34,618 nucleotides of DNA from a candidate division Hyd24-12 bacterium UBA5074 (lineage in GTDB: Bacteria > Fermentibacterota > Fermentibacteria > Fermentibacterales > Fermentibacteraceae). A model generated the notes under the pieces. It saw nothing but the letters and a program-made list of their open reading frames with translations, was not told the DNA's origin and did no database searches. Where the stretch lies: assembly GCA_002414865.1 (NCBI GenBank), contig DIAQ01000112.1, positions 1-34,618 of the forward strand. Reading direction: 5' to 3'. A program made the translations under genes and the position numbers. Position 1 is the first letter of the stretch. Each line of letters begins with the position of its first letter. Shown piece by piece: positions 1 through 8,240 of the stretch.

Positions 1-1028
1 TCCGAGTAGTAGTCGACCCAGTCGTTGTTCTCGCCGTAGAGGTGATCTCCGTCCCCGTCCCACATCCTCGTGAGGTCGGAGTAGTAGAGGTCGGTGGTCT
101 CGCCCAGGAGGAGGCTGTCGGAGCCTATCGTGAGACTGGATATCCTCTGCGTCTCGCCCCAGTCGCCGACCATCAGGGCGTACATGAGGCCGGTCGTCTC
201 GAAGGCATCCATCAGGTAGTTGCGGATCCTCTCCTGGGTGTCCCAGCCTTCGTATTCCGAGCAGATCTCCTCGACCGTGACATACTGCGCAGGCATGCCG
301 AGGGAGTTCCTCAGATCGACCAGGGGCTGCAGGGTGGATTCCAGCGACGCGGCTCCTATCGCGACCCATTCCACGGTCGTCGACGGACGGTGAACCGGGG
401 GGCTGCAGGAAGCGAGGTCCGACGGGTTGGAGACGATGTGCTCGAGGATGTCCACGGCGTTCGAGATCTGTCTCCCGGTCAGAGGAAGTACCGGAACCGA
501 CTGGTCGAGCTCGAATCGGACCGTGACGGCCAGGGAGTCGATCACGGTGAGCCTTCCGGACAGCGGGTTGTACCGGAAGGGAGTGAAGGAGACGCTTCCC
601 AGGCGGAACCCCGTCCGCGTGCCTGTGAACAGGGAAACCACCTGGCCCGCCGGGAATGGATCGTCGGAGAAGTAGATCGAGGGGTCGCGCAGGAAGGGGC
701 CGGGGTCCCTCCCGAAGGGCGTGAGGCGAACCGGCAGAACTTCGTGGAGGCCTTCGAGCGCCGTCTCAGAGAGGATCTCGACGCCGGCTCCGGTGACGGT
801 CGCTCCCTGGGGGATCACGAAGCAGCGAGAGACGACCGGCAGGTTGGGCATGCCCTCCTCGAAACCGACGAAGCCCCCGTCGCAGGTGACCAGCTCGCTG
901 CCCTGGAAGCTCGCCAGATCGTAGCCGCCGGGTTCCAGCGAGTAGCAGAAGGTGATCTCACCAGCGGTCGAAGCGCCGGCGGACAAAGCCGCGAGGGCAA
1001 GGAACAGGTTGATACGGCCTGACGACAT
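1..1028 (-). CDS. Gingipain-like C25 cysteine peptidase, N-terminal part (cut by window edge)
   Basis: Reading the minus strand from an ATG at 1028 gives 342 codons without a stop, running off the left edge. An SD-like AGGTAGGAAGG lies directly upstream. Residues 1-22 form a signal peptide (hydrophobic FLALAALSAGAS core, likely cut after ASTA). Residues ~25-200 resemble the C25 propeptide, with phrases such as MPNLPVVSR and GSVSFTPFRYNP. From ~210 the peptidase domain begins: an LVDLRNSLGM segment, YALMVGDWGE, then TDLYYSDL followed by WDGDGDHLYGE, which is the typical acidic/aromatic block of gingipain-like C25 peptidases. The catalytic His and Cys would lie beyond the edge and are not visible, so activity cannot be judged. 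Relatives are exported proteases, often type IX secretion cargo. The plus-strand open frame over the same bases is a shadow. Confidence 0.85.
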   Translation of the reverse strand, partial: MSSGRINLFLALAALSAGASTAGEITFCYSLEPGGYDLASFQGSELVTCDGGFVGFEEGMPNLPVVSRCFVIPQGATVTGAGVEILSETALEGLHEVLPVRLTPFGRDPGPFLRDPSIYFSDDPFPAGQVVSLFTGTRTGFRLGSVSFTPFRYNPLSGRLTVIDSLAVTVRFELDQSVPVLPLTGRQISNAVDILEHIVSNPSDLASCSPPVHRPSTTVEWVAIGAASLESTLQPLVDLRNSLGMPAQYVTVEEICSEYEGWDTQERIRNYLMDAFETTGLMYALMVGDWGETQRISSLTIGSDSLLLGETTDLYYSDLTRMWDGDGDHLYGENNDWVDYYS

Positions 1029-1145
1029 ACCTTCCTACCTCGTTTCCGGATCGGGATACGGAAAGCTAACAGGTGGACGGCCCGTGGTCATTCCCGGATG
1101 CCGCCCGCTTCGAGGCGGTTCTCTGATCGGCTGGCCGGAAGGAAT

Positions 1146-2489
1146 TCAGGTCCGAGAGCGGACAGACTTCGCAAGGTCGTCATGGAGCCTGCCGAAGGCT
1201 TCAGCCGCGGATCGCCGTCTGCGGGCACCCCCCTGGATCACGGGCCTTGCGAGCATGAAGTCGACGTGAGACAGGATCAGGGCCGCATCTCCCTTCCTGC
1301 CGCTCCTGACGAGGTCAGCTCCCAGGACAAGGGCTTTCCGGAGGTTCCCGGCCTCCGAGGCGTGGAAATCGCAGGTGACTGCCGGCAGCGATCCGGAGCG
1401 ACTCGCGGCCATCCTCTCCGGGCGCGCCCGCCAGCAGCGGCCTGCAAGGCGCGTGAGAAGCCTGCTCCTGTAGAGCATCTGGCGCAGGTCCTCCCTGCAT
1501 TCCCTGCTCCGCCTGGTTCCGAGCCTGATCCGCCCTCCCGGGAGACCGGCGGAATCCAGAGCCCGGGCGAGGTCCCCGGGAGATCCTATCCGCCTGGAGA
1601 ACGGACCTGTGTCGGTGAAGATGAATCGGAGCTCGCCAACCCCCGCGCCCGAGGCTATGTCCCATGCCTTCCGGAGCTGCTCCTGACCGTCGTTGTGCTC
1701 GAAGAGGAGATAGCGCCAGACGACCCGGGGCCGGGTTCCCGGGAACGGCCCTCCCGCCATCCGTTTCATGAACCCGAAGGCCCTGGCGAAATCGCCTCCG
1801 ATCCTGTACCTGGACAGGCTCTCCTGGTCCACCCCGTCGATGGCGCAGTCGATCTGGTCGATTCCGGAGTCGAACGCTTCGGGCGGGACATCACCCTGGG
1901 CATTGGTGCAGATGCTCGTGCAGGCCTCGGGGAAGAAGTCCTTCGCCAGTCTCACGAGCTTCCAGAGGCCCGGGTGGGTCAACGGCTCTCCATGCCCCTG
2001 GAAGTCGATCCTCCTGATGGTCACCCCCCGATGCATGAAGTCCGAGAGGAACCTCCGCAGCAGGTCATGGTCCAGCAGCGCCGGTCTGAGAGTCCCGGCC
2101 AGCCTGCGCCCGGTGACCTCGCAGCAGGGACATGCCAGCGAGCAGTCGTTCGATGGCTCTATCTGCAGCAGGTCCAATAATTCACAGTCAAATGCAGGCT
2201 TCGCGGTGAACGAGAGACAGAGACAGCGGGGGCAGATCTCCGGGAAGGGCATTCTCCCATGCGACAGAGCTTCGAATATCCTGCCGCATCCGCCTTCGTG
2301 CGTGTAGACGGCGGAGAGATCCCCTCCCTGGTCGGCGGCCTGAAGCGAGGTCGCACAACCCGCATCGTCCCAGCAGGCCACGGAGCCGTCCGCTCTCAGG
2401 AACAGGCATGTGGTCGCGGGGCAGTACATGGCCGGGCTCGTCACCCCCTCTCCGGCAGGCCGGTCCGAAGATCCGCAGTCAGGTGACAC
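1146..2489 (-). CDS. Radical SAM protein with N-terminal SPASM-like cysteine domain
   Basis: A 447-residue radical SAM enzyme of unknown substrate. The 4Fe-4S/SAM motif is CSLACPCC (C-x3-C-x2-C), at ~residue 114, preceded by LLQIEPSND. A GE-type motif follows (DFQGHGEPLTHP), then SICTNAQG and a barrel strand IDQIDCAIDG. Before the barrel, residues ~20-95 hold a cysteine-rich segment (CPATTC, DGSVACW, GGCGRIFEAL, ICPRCLCL) ordered like a SPASM/twitch auxiliary cluster domain. In most relatives this domain follows the barrel, so the order here is unusual. The far C-terminus is Arg-rich. The longest frame starts at a GTG (2489) without a clear SD; the ATG at 2429 (MYCPATTC) is an alternative. 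The rhodanese gene ends 15 bases upstream, so they are probably co-transcribed. The substrate cannot be named from sequence. Confidence 0.8.
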   Translation of the reverse strand: MSPDCGSSDRPAGEGVTSPAMYCPATTCLFLRADGSVACWDDAGCATSLQAADQGGDLSAVYTHEGGCGRIFEALSHGRMPFPEICPRCLCLSFTAKPAFDCELLDLLQIEPSNDCSLACPCCEVTGRRLAGTLRPALLDHDLLRRFLSDFMHRGVTIRRIDFQGHGEPLTHPGLWKLVRLAKDFFPEACTSICTNAQGDVPPEAFDSGIDQIDCAIDGVDQESLSRYRIGGDFARAFGFMKRMAGGPFPGTRPRVVWRYLLFEHNDGQEQLRKAWDIASGAGVGELRFIFTDTGPFSRRIGSPGDLARALDSAGLPGGRIRLGTRRSRECREDLRQMLYRSRLLTRLAGRCWRARPERMAASRSGSLPAVTCDFHASEAGNLRKALVLGADLVRSGRKGDAALILSHVDFMLARPVIQGGARRRRSAAEAFGRLHDDLAKSVRSRT

Positions 2490-2504
2490 GGCCCGGCGAT
2501 GTGG

Positions 2505-2933
2505 TCAGCCACGCCTCTTCGGTTTGCCGCCGGGGCTGAGACGGCAGGCGCAGCCGCCCGAGAGCTCGCCTCCGCGGTCTATGCCGGTGGGCATCCCGTC
2601 GCGCTCCCAGTCGACCATGCCACCATTGAGTGAGGCCACCTCCCGCAGGCCTTTCGACAGCAGGAACCTGGCTCCCCGCCTGCTATCGAGGCCCACGCAG
2701 TCAGCGAGTATCAGGGGCCGGCCCGCGGGGAGCTCCCGCCATCCGGTGTCGAGCTGCCGGTAGGGCAGCAGGATGACATCGCCTGCCTCGAAGGTGCGGC
2801 CGTTCCTCGCGAGTCCGTCTCTGAGATCGATGAGAAGGGCGCCTTCCCCGAGGGCCGCGAGGGCGTCCCGTGGAGAGAGGAAGACCATCCCGTCGATTCT
2901 CAGGCCGCGCCCTCCGAACGACTTCTCCATCAT
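2505..2933 (-). CDS. Rhodanese-like domain protein
   Basis: A 142-residue single-domain rhodanese homologue. Visible features are the LLIDLRDG strand near residue 35 (the conserved DxR of rhodanese), a Cys in LADCVGLDSRRG near residue 78 at the active-site position, and the closing LNGGMVDWERDGMP, equivalent to the usual GG..aW...G.P. The loop after the Cys is atypical for a thiosulfate sulfurtransferase, so the real sulfur (or other) substrate is open. There is no signal peptide, so it should be cytoplasmic. The start is an ATGATG pair (2933/2930) just after GGGAGG; spacing favours the second ATG. The tail carries CAC and ends KPKRRG. It sits between a membrane metallopeptidase-like gene and the radical SAM gene, so supplying persulfide to an Fe-S enzyme is possible, but that is inference. 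Confidence 0.8.
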   Translation of the reverse strand: MMEKSFGGRGLRIDGMVFLSPRDALAALGEGALLIDLRDGLARNGRTFEAGDVILLPYRQLDTGWRELPAGRPLILADCVGLDSRRGARFLLSKGLREVASLNGGMVDWERDGMPTGIDRGGELSGGCACRLSPGGKPKRRG

Positions 2934-2972
2934 GCCTCCCGGCTTTCAATCTTCACGGCGGGCACGCGGCAG

Positions 2973-3797
2973 TCAACGGCCGGACATCCGCTCTTCCCGG
3001 CCGCTGCGCGAGAGTGCGCGGACTATGACTGCACCTCCCCAGGCGACCGCCGCGATCATCACGAAGGCTCCGAGGTCGTGCGCCAGGGCGGCGATCCGGG
3101 TGTCGTGCCGCAGGAGGCCGGTCTCGGTGAGGATGTAGTTCCAGTCGTGGAAGCCGTAAGGCGCCGTGGCGCCGGTGCTGCCCCCCAGGAGGGGCAGGCT
3201 GAGGGCCCGGGAATCCGCAATGTACGGCGCAAGATCGATAAGGCTCTCGCCCGTCCACCAGAGGGCCGCTGCAGCCCCGAGGGGATCCCTCGTGCTGAAC
3301 AGCATGACGCAGGCGCAGGCCAGGGGCATCGACACCTGGAGCAGGCTGCCTCCGAGTGATGTGATCAGCCGCGAGCCGAAGATCCTGAACAGGACATGGC
3401 CGGCCTCGTGGAACGGGATGTTCACGAGGTGCATGAATGAGCGCATGGCATAGCCGCCCTCAGCAGGGGTGATGAACCACCAGCCCCAGATGAAGAGGCC
3501 GAGCAGCACGGCGCCCTTCGCGAAAATGGCTGCATCCGGAGTTCCGGGCCTGACCGACAGCAGGTATTCGAGAGTGGCCGGACCGCCATTCTCCACCGTG
3601 CGCGGCATGACCTTCCGAGGCCTTTCCCTGTATTTCTCGTAGATGAGGCCGCATCTCGGGCATTCGGTCCAGGCGGGCTCGCGCGGCGCGCTGCACTTCG
3701 GGCAGCCCGGCCGGGCCGCAGCGGAACAGCCCGGTTCTCCCCTGTCAGCCGGCGGCGCGGAGGTCAAGCCGCCTGACCGCTCCTGCGCAGCAGGCAC
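2973..3797 (-). CDS. Zinc-ribbon membrane protein with HEAGH (M50-like) motif
   Basis: A protein of up to 274 residues. An N-terminal zinc ribbon (CPKCSAP then CPRCGLIYEKY, residues ~32-56) is followed by hydrophobic segments: VLLGLFIWGWWFI (~97-109), a segment around IPFHEAGHVLF (~126-137), one around LACACVMLF (~158-170), and a last one near 245-262. HEAGH has the HExxH form of site-2 protease (M50)-type zinc metallopeptidases, and HDWNYILTETG downstream may complete the fold. Proteins of this architecture are usually annotated only as zinc-ribbon or M50-like membrane proteins; I cannot name a substrate. The start is uncertain. The longest frame begins with GTG at 3797, 34 bases inside the symporter gene, but a TTG at 3767 makes a 4-base TTGA overlap with the symporter stop and has GGAG about 12 bases upstream. 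Confidence 0.7.
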   Translation of the reverse strand: MPAAQERSGGLTSAPPADRGEPGCSAAARPGCPKCSAPREPAWTECPRCGLIYEKYRERPRKVMPRTVENGGPATLEYLLSVRPGTPDAAIFAKGAVLLGLFIWGWWFITPAEGGYAMRSFMHLVNIPFHEAGHVLFRIFGSRLITSLGGSLLQVSMPLACACVMLFSTRDPLGAAAALWWTGESLIDLAPYIADSRALSLPLLGGSTGATAPYGFHDWNYILTETGLLRHDTRIAALAHDLGAFVMIAAVAWGGAVIVRALSRSGREERMSGR

Positions 3798-5206
3798 ACC
3801 GATGGAGCGACAAGCGACACGATCATCCCCACCGATGCCGCCTGCGGGGCCATGGAAGCGCCCCAGGCGAAGAACAGGTACATGCAGGTCCCCAGACCGA
3901 GGATGGACGAGGCCAGCGCCTCGGGTTTGCGGATCCTGCGGCCGAGGATGCCCCAGATGAACGGGCCGAGGAACACCGATGCTATCGCGCCCCAGGAGAT
4001 GGAGAGGATAGTCACGATCACCGCAGGTTTCTGGAGCGCCAGGATCATCGAGAGGATGATGAAGAATGCGCTCGTCAACCTGCCCAGGACCGTCAGTCTG
4101 CCGTCCGAGGCGTCCCTCTTCACGAACCCGTGATAGAAGTCCTTGGTGACGCTCGAGCTGGAGATCAGGACCAGCGAGGCGAGGGTGGACATCGAGGCGG
4201 CCAGGATGAGGAGGAGCAGCACCACGATGACCCCCGGAGGCACGATCCTGACCAGGAGTTCGGGCATCAGATTGTCGAAGAGCGGTTTACCGGCCAGGTC
4301 GAATGCGGCGGGGGCGTTGGCGGGATCGAGGAAGATGCGGGTCAGCGAGCCCGCGAAATAGGCTACGCCGGAGATCAGCAGAGCGAAAACCGTCGAGGCT
4401 ATGGTTCCCACCTTCACGGCCTGCCTGTCCCTCACGGCGTAGAACTTGATGAGGAGCTGCGGCATCGCGAACGGGGCGAGGCTGGTGAGGAATACCAGCG
4501 ACAGGAGCGGTATCGCCCCCGGAGGTCCCACCGGTCCGGCAAGGGCCGGAGATATCGAGCGCAGGCTCTCCACGATCGACTGCAGCCCGCCCCCCGCCCT
4601 GACGCAGAAGTACAGGAGGAGGATGACCCCCACGGTCATTATGAAGCCGAAGATGACGTCCATCATGGCCATGGACCTGTATCCCCCCATGACCATGTAC
4701 ACCCCGGTGAACACGCCCATGAAGAGGAGGACATACTGGAAGGGCAGATGGAAGGTGGCCTCGAAGAGGTAGCTGAGGCCCATGAACACCGCCGCCGTGT
4801 ACGGGATCATGAAGACGAAGATTGCGAGGGCGCTGTAGCCCTTAAAGAACGGGCTGCCATACCTCGCTTCCAGGTACTCGGGCATGGTCTTGACTCCCAG
4901 GGCGTGCGTGGTCTCCTTGATGCGGTTGCCCAGGAGCAGCCATACGCCGAGCGTCCCGATCAGCGAGTTGCCAATGGCTATCCAGAGGGCGGACAGGCCG
5001 AATCCCCAGCCTATCTTCCCCGCGAAGCCGATGAAGAGGACCGCCGAGAAGTAGGCCGTGCCATAGGAGAGCGCTGTCATCCAGGGGCCGACCTTGCCGC
5101 CCCCGAGAAGGAAGTCGTCGAACGACTGCGTCCTCCTCATCCCCCGGATCCCGATGAGGATGATCACCACGGCATAGGCCGCCACGGCCATGTAGTTAAG
5201 CAGCAT
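3764..5206 (-). CDS. Sodium:solute symporter (SSS family)
   Basis: A 480-residue inner-membrane transporter of the SSS family (LeuT fold), using the sodium gradient to import a small solute. About 13 hydrophobic helices can be read. Family signatures are FDDFLLGGGKVGPW and SYGTAYFSAVLFIG near the N-terminus, YRSMAMMDV in the middle, and AASMSTLASLVLISSSSVTKDFY at ~342-364, which carries the Ser/Thr residues of the second sodium site and the SS..xxD signature. The overall pattern is nearest the proline/pantothenate type of SSS transporter, but the substrate cannot be fixed from sequence. The start ATG at 5206 has GAGGGG upstream. It lies 37 bases downstream of the S9 peptidase gene, so import of peptide breakdown products is a reasonable guess. 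Confidence 0.88.
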   Translation of the reverse strand: MLLNYMAVAAYAVVIILIGIRGMRRTQSFDDFLLGGGKVGPWMTALSYGTAYFSAVLFIGFAGKIGWGFGLSALWIAIGNSLIGTLGVWLLLGNRIKETTHALGVKTMPEYLEARYGSPFFKGYSALAIFVFMIPYTAAVFMGLSYLFEATFHLPFQYVLLFMGVFTGVYMVMGGYRSMAMMDVIFGFIMTVGVILLLYFCVRAGGGLQSIVESLRSISPALAGPVGPPGAIPLLSLVFLTSLAPFAMPQLLIKFYAVRDRQAVKVGTIASTVFALLISGVAYFAGSLTRIFLDPANAPAAFDLAGKPLFDNLMPELLVRIVPPGVIVVLLLLILAASMSTLASLVLISSSSVTKDFYHGFVKRDASDGRLTVLGRLTSAFFIILSMILALQKPAVIVTILSISWGAIASVFLGPFIWGILGRRIRKPEALASSILGLGTCMYLFFAWGASMAPQAASVGMIVSLVAPSVCLLRRSGQAA

Positions 5207-5243
5207 GCGCCCCCCTCGGGCTGAGAGTCCGCCCCACGAACCG

Positions 5244-7232
5244 CTACTCCACTGAGACCTGCGCTCCCGGAACCTCCTCGAATGCCTGGCACCGGACTCC
5301 GGGAACCTGCCGGAAGAGGAACTCCTCGACCCTGCCCGTAAAGTCCAGCCTGTTCGCCTCCACTGCGAAGCCGTGCCCTTCGTTGAGGTAGACGACGTAC
5401 TCCACGGGGAGCCCGGCGGCCCGGAGGGCTTCCACCATCTGGTCGGACTCGGCCTTCACGACCCGCGGATCGTTGGCTCCCTGGGCCACGAACATCGGCA
5501 CGGATATCCGCTCGACCGAGTTGATGGGCGACCGCTCCTCCAGCATCAGGCTGTCCGCGGTCAGGCTGCCCACCCTGATGTCCATCATGGCGTCGAGCGG
5601 CCTCCAGTACGGCGGGACGGTCTCCCGCCAGGTCACGAGGTCGGACGGACCGAAGAAGTCGACTCCGCAGCAGTAGAGGTCAGGCGTGAAAGTGACTCCT
5701 GCTAGGACCGCGTATCCGCCGTAGGAGCCTCCCAGGATCACCACGCGCGACGAGTCCGCCATGCCCTGGTCGACCGCCCATCCGACCGCGTCGGTGAGAT
5801 CGTCCTGCATCGCGCCCCCCCATTCGGCGTTCCCGGCGTTGAGGAACTCCTTCCCGAAGCCGGCCGAACCCCGATAGTTGACCTGGAGCACCGCGAAGCC
5901 ACGGTCGGCGAAGAGCTGGACGAACGGCTCGTAGCCGTAGTAGTCCCTCGCCCAGGGACCGCCGTGGACGTAGAGGATCATCGGGAAGGGCGGCGTGCCG
6001 GACAGGGGCGTCGTCAGGTAGCAGGGCAGCTGGAACCCGTCGCGGGACGGGATGAGAACGGGCTCCATGGGGGCGAGCTCGTAGCTCCCCAGCGCCGGGA
6101 TGGCTTCGAAGAGCAGCGACGCCTGGTGTGCGGTCCTGTCGTACAGGTAGTAGGTGGCGGGATTCTGCACGTCGTAGTAGACGACCAGCCAGGTGCTGTC
6201 GGCCCTGTCCTGGGACACCACGGAGAAGTCCCCCTCGCGCACGGTCGACAGGTAGTCGTAGTCGGCCTGGACGGAGGGATCCAGAACCTGCACCCTCCTC
6301 CTCAGATAGTTGAAGGTCACGGCCACGGGCACGCCGGTGTTGGGGTCGGTGGTTATCCCGCCCACGTCGGCCAGGGAGTCGCCCGCGATGAACGTCTCCT
6401 CGCCGCTTGCGAGGTCCATGTAGTAGAGAGCGGTGGTGTTCGACTCGAGGTTCGAGGTCAGGTAGAGGCCCTTCCCGTCTTCGCTGAAGGCCCTGGGAGC
6501 CACTTCGTCCAGCGCGCTGTACCTGATCAGCTCTCGCCAGGGGGCTTCGGCCGCTTCCCTCACGAAGTAGGTGATCTCGCCCGTCTCCTGGTCGATCGTG
6601 GCGAATCCCCTTATCACGAGATGCTCGTCGGAGAAGTAGCCCAGGATCACGTCGCCGTTCTCGTCCAATCCCGCATTCGCCTGGAGCATGGTCAGCCCGC
6701 CCGTGGCGAGGTCGCAGGAGTAGACGTCGAAGAACATCGGGTTGTTCCGGTTCATCTCCACGAGGATGGTGCCGGGCTGGTCCTCGTCCACCGCGGAGAC
6801 GTATGCCTTCACGCCATCGAAGGGGGTGAGGTCGAGGACTTCGCCCGAGGCCACTTCGAGCCTGTAGACGTGGGTGTTCTCCTCGCCGGCCTCGTCCTGC
6901 ATGTAGAGGATGTGGACCCCGTCCTCGGCCCAGAAGAAGTCCGTGACTCCGCGGTTCGTGTCGAATGTGAGCTGCCTCGGGTCGGAGCCGTCCCTGTCCA
7001 TCACCCAGAGGTTGAGCACGCTGTCCACAGGGGCGATGTACGCGATCATGTCGCCCCCGGGGGAGAGCTGGGGGCCGACCTTCTCGGGATTGCCCAGCAG
7101 CAGGGAGCGCGGTATCAGGCTGTCAGAGCCGGGAGATGACGGATGCTCCGCGGTCTGGTCTGCGGGTCCGCCGCCGCAGGCGGCTGCAAGTGCGCAGGCC
7201 GCCAGGATGATGGACAAGTTGCGTGTCTTCAT
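5244..7232 (-). CDS. S9 family peptidase (prolyl oligopeptidase type), lipoprotein
   Basis: A 662-residue exported serine peptidase. I chose the ATG at 7232 because GGAGG lies 6 bases upstream and a lipoprotein signal follows (MKTRNLSII, then LAAC at 10-13 or AAAC at 16-19 before GGG). The frame is open further upstream to 7553 but looks like non-coding sequence there. Residues ~50-390 form a TolB/DPP4-like beta-propeller (repeats such as LNLWVMDRDGSDPRQLTFD). Residues ~400-645 are the alpha/beta-hydrolase domain. The catalytic triad is visible: Ser503 in GGSYGGYA, Asp588 in GANDPRVV and His620 in NEGHGFA, with the oxyanion-region YVHGGPW. This matches the S9C acylaminoacyl-peptidase-like group, which cuts short peptides. 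The symporter gene follows 37 bases downstream. It should act in the periplasm or at the outer membrane. Confidence 0.92.
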   Translation of the reverse strand: MKTRNLSIILAACALAAACGGGPADQTAEHPSSPGSDSLIPRSLLLGNPEKVGPQLSPGGDMIAYIAPVDSVLNLWVMDRDGSDPRQLTFDTNRGVTDFFWAEDGVHILYMQDEAGEENTHVYRLEVASGEVLDLTPFDGVKAYVSAVDEDQPGTILVEMNRNNPMFFDVYSCDLATGGLTMLQANAGLDENGDVILGYFSDEHLVIRGFATIDQETGEITYFVREAAEAPWRELIRYSALDEVAPRAFSEDGKGLYLTSNLESNTTALYYMDLASGEETFIAGDSLADVGGITTDPNTGVPVAVTFNYLRRRVQVLDPSVQADYDYLSTVREGDFSVVSQDRADSTWLVVYYDVQNPATYYLYDRTAHQASLLFEAIPALGSYELAPMEPVLIPSRDGFQLPCYLTTPLSGTPPFPMILYVHGGPWARDYYGYEPFVQLFADRGFAVLQVNYRGSAGFGKEFLNAGNAEWGGAMQDDLTDAVGWAVDQGMADSSRVVILGGSYGGYAVLAGVTFTPDLYCCGVDFFGPSDLVTWRETVPPYWRPLDAMMDIRVGSLTADSLMLEERSPINSVERISVPMFVAQGANDPRVVKAESDQMVEALRAAGLPVEYVVYLNEGHGFAVEANRLDFTGRVEEFLFRQVPGVRCQAFEEVPGAQVSVE

Positions 7233-7339
7233 CGCGACCTCCGGGAATGTTACACGTCCTGTTCGACTCAGGGGCCGGATGCCCGTGCCCGTGAGACTGA
7301 AGCTCCGGGAACCCTGGAAGAGGTCCGGCCTCCCGGTCC

Positions 7340-8104
7340 TCATCCCTTCAGGAGATGGGCCCTGTAGGTGCCTGCCCTCGTATACCCGAGCTTTTCGGCG
7401 AGCCGGCACGATTCGGGATTCGCAGCATCCCAGTGAGGCTGGACACCGTTCTCGAGGCACCACATGACGAGATAGGCGCTCAGAACCGTGGCCATGCCCC
7501 TCATCCGATGCTCGGGCGCGACGGAGACGCTCACCTCGATACCCCTGCTGCACACCAGCGAGGACCAGGCCATCCCTGCCAGCCTCCCGCCGGCCTCGAT
7601 GTAGTAGCCTATCCCGCGGTGGATGAAGTCCGATGGCGAGTCGAACCCGACCGGGCCGATGCCCGCGCCCGGGGTGAAGCTCTGGAAGAACTGCTCGGAC
7701 ACCTTCCTCACGCTGCCATCGTGGATCGAGTGCCTGCAGATGCGGAGAAGGTGATCGGACATCAGGCCCTCGCCCGAATAGCTGGATCTCTCGGTCCTGG
7801 AGAGGCGATCCCCGTGCACGGAGCGCGCGAGGTCCGTCCAGCCCGAGGAGGAGGGCATGAGCAGTGACGAAGGTGCCATGGAGCGGGCCAGCTCTTCAGC
7901 GCCTGCCGAGGCCGGGTTGCCCGCGAAATAGACGAACTGCCCCACCTGGAGGCGATAGGCATGGGGGATCTGGACTTCGTCCACGAAAACGTTCCCCATC
8001 TGGCCTTCGACCACGCAGTCGATGGACAGGTCGACCCTCGGCACGGAACGGAACGCACGCGCGATCCGTATCCTGTTCGCCCGCGAGAGCTCGTATTCCT
8101 GCAT
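7340..8104 (-). CDS. GNAT family N-acetyltransferase (GNAT_acetyltran type)
   Basis: A 254-residue acetyltransferase. The acetyl-CoA fold is in the C-terminal half: GYYIEAGGRLAGMAWSSL (strands), IEVSVSVAPEHRMRGMATVL with the pyrophosphate-binding motif (HRMRGMA at the Q/RxxGxG/A position, ~residue 200), and PHWDAANPESCRLAEKLGYTRAGTY, the usual N..S..laeklGF ending. The N-terminal half (FVDEVQIPHAYRLQVGQFVYFAGNP) fits the larger GNAT_acetyltran group rather than minimal GNATs. The acceptor is unknown. The ATG at 8104 has only a poor SD upstream. It is the first gene of the minus-strand run and is divergent from the propeller gene, with 136 bases between them. A 107-base gap separates it from the S9 peptidase, so it may be transcribed independently. 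Confidence 0.82.
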   Translation of the reverse strand: MQEYELSRANRIRIARAFRSVPRVDLSIDCVVEGQMGNVFVDEVQIPHAYRLQVGQFVYFAGNPASAGAEELARSMAPSSLLMPSSSGWTDLARSVHGDRLSRTERSSYSGEGLMSDHLLRICRHSIHDGSVRKVSEQFFQSFTPGAGIGPVGFDSPSDFIHRGIGYYIEAGGRLAGMAWSSLVCSRGIEVSVSVAPEHRMRGMATVLSAYLVMWCLENGVQPHWDAANPESCRLAEKLGYTRAGTYRAHLLKG

Positions 8105-8192
8105 GAAGGCAATATTCGGCTCGAAAGCCCCTCTGGCCAGACATGCGGCCCGGGCAGGGGGTCTGGAGGACGAAGGACCGGCACGGTTTAGC

Positions 8193-8216
8193 CATATCCC
8201 CTGCAGACCTTATATT
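8193..8216 (+). promoter_or_regulatory. Candidate promoter for the propeller gene
   Basis: In the divergent gap between the GNAT gene and the propeller gene, TATATT at 8211-8216 matches 5 of 6 bases of the bacterial -10 box. An imperfect TTTAGC lies 18 bases upstream (8187-8192). The SD-like GGAGGGA at 8228-8234 and ATG at 8241 follow at sensible distance. This is a pattern match only; no transcription start is known. Confidence 0.3.
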
Positions 8217-8240
8217 TCCGGCCTGACGGAGGGAGTTCGG

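Noticed and set aside
42..1022. Plus-strand open frame at the left end
   Set aside because: The minus strand encodes a recognisable C25 propeptide and peptidase over the same bases; the plus frame has no family features.
1029..1145. Possible terminator between the radical SAM and C25 genes (CCGCC/GGCGG near 1101-1121)
   Set aside because: The stem is only ~5 bp with an 8-base loop and no U-tract, too weak to call in GC-rich DNA.
7233..7553. N-terminal extension of the S9 peptidase
   Set aside because: A strong SD and a lipoprotein signal begin at 7232; the extension is Arg-rich and overlaps the GNAT gene.
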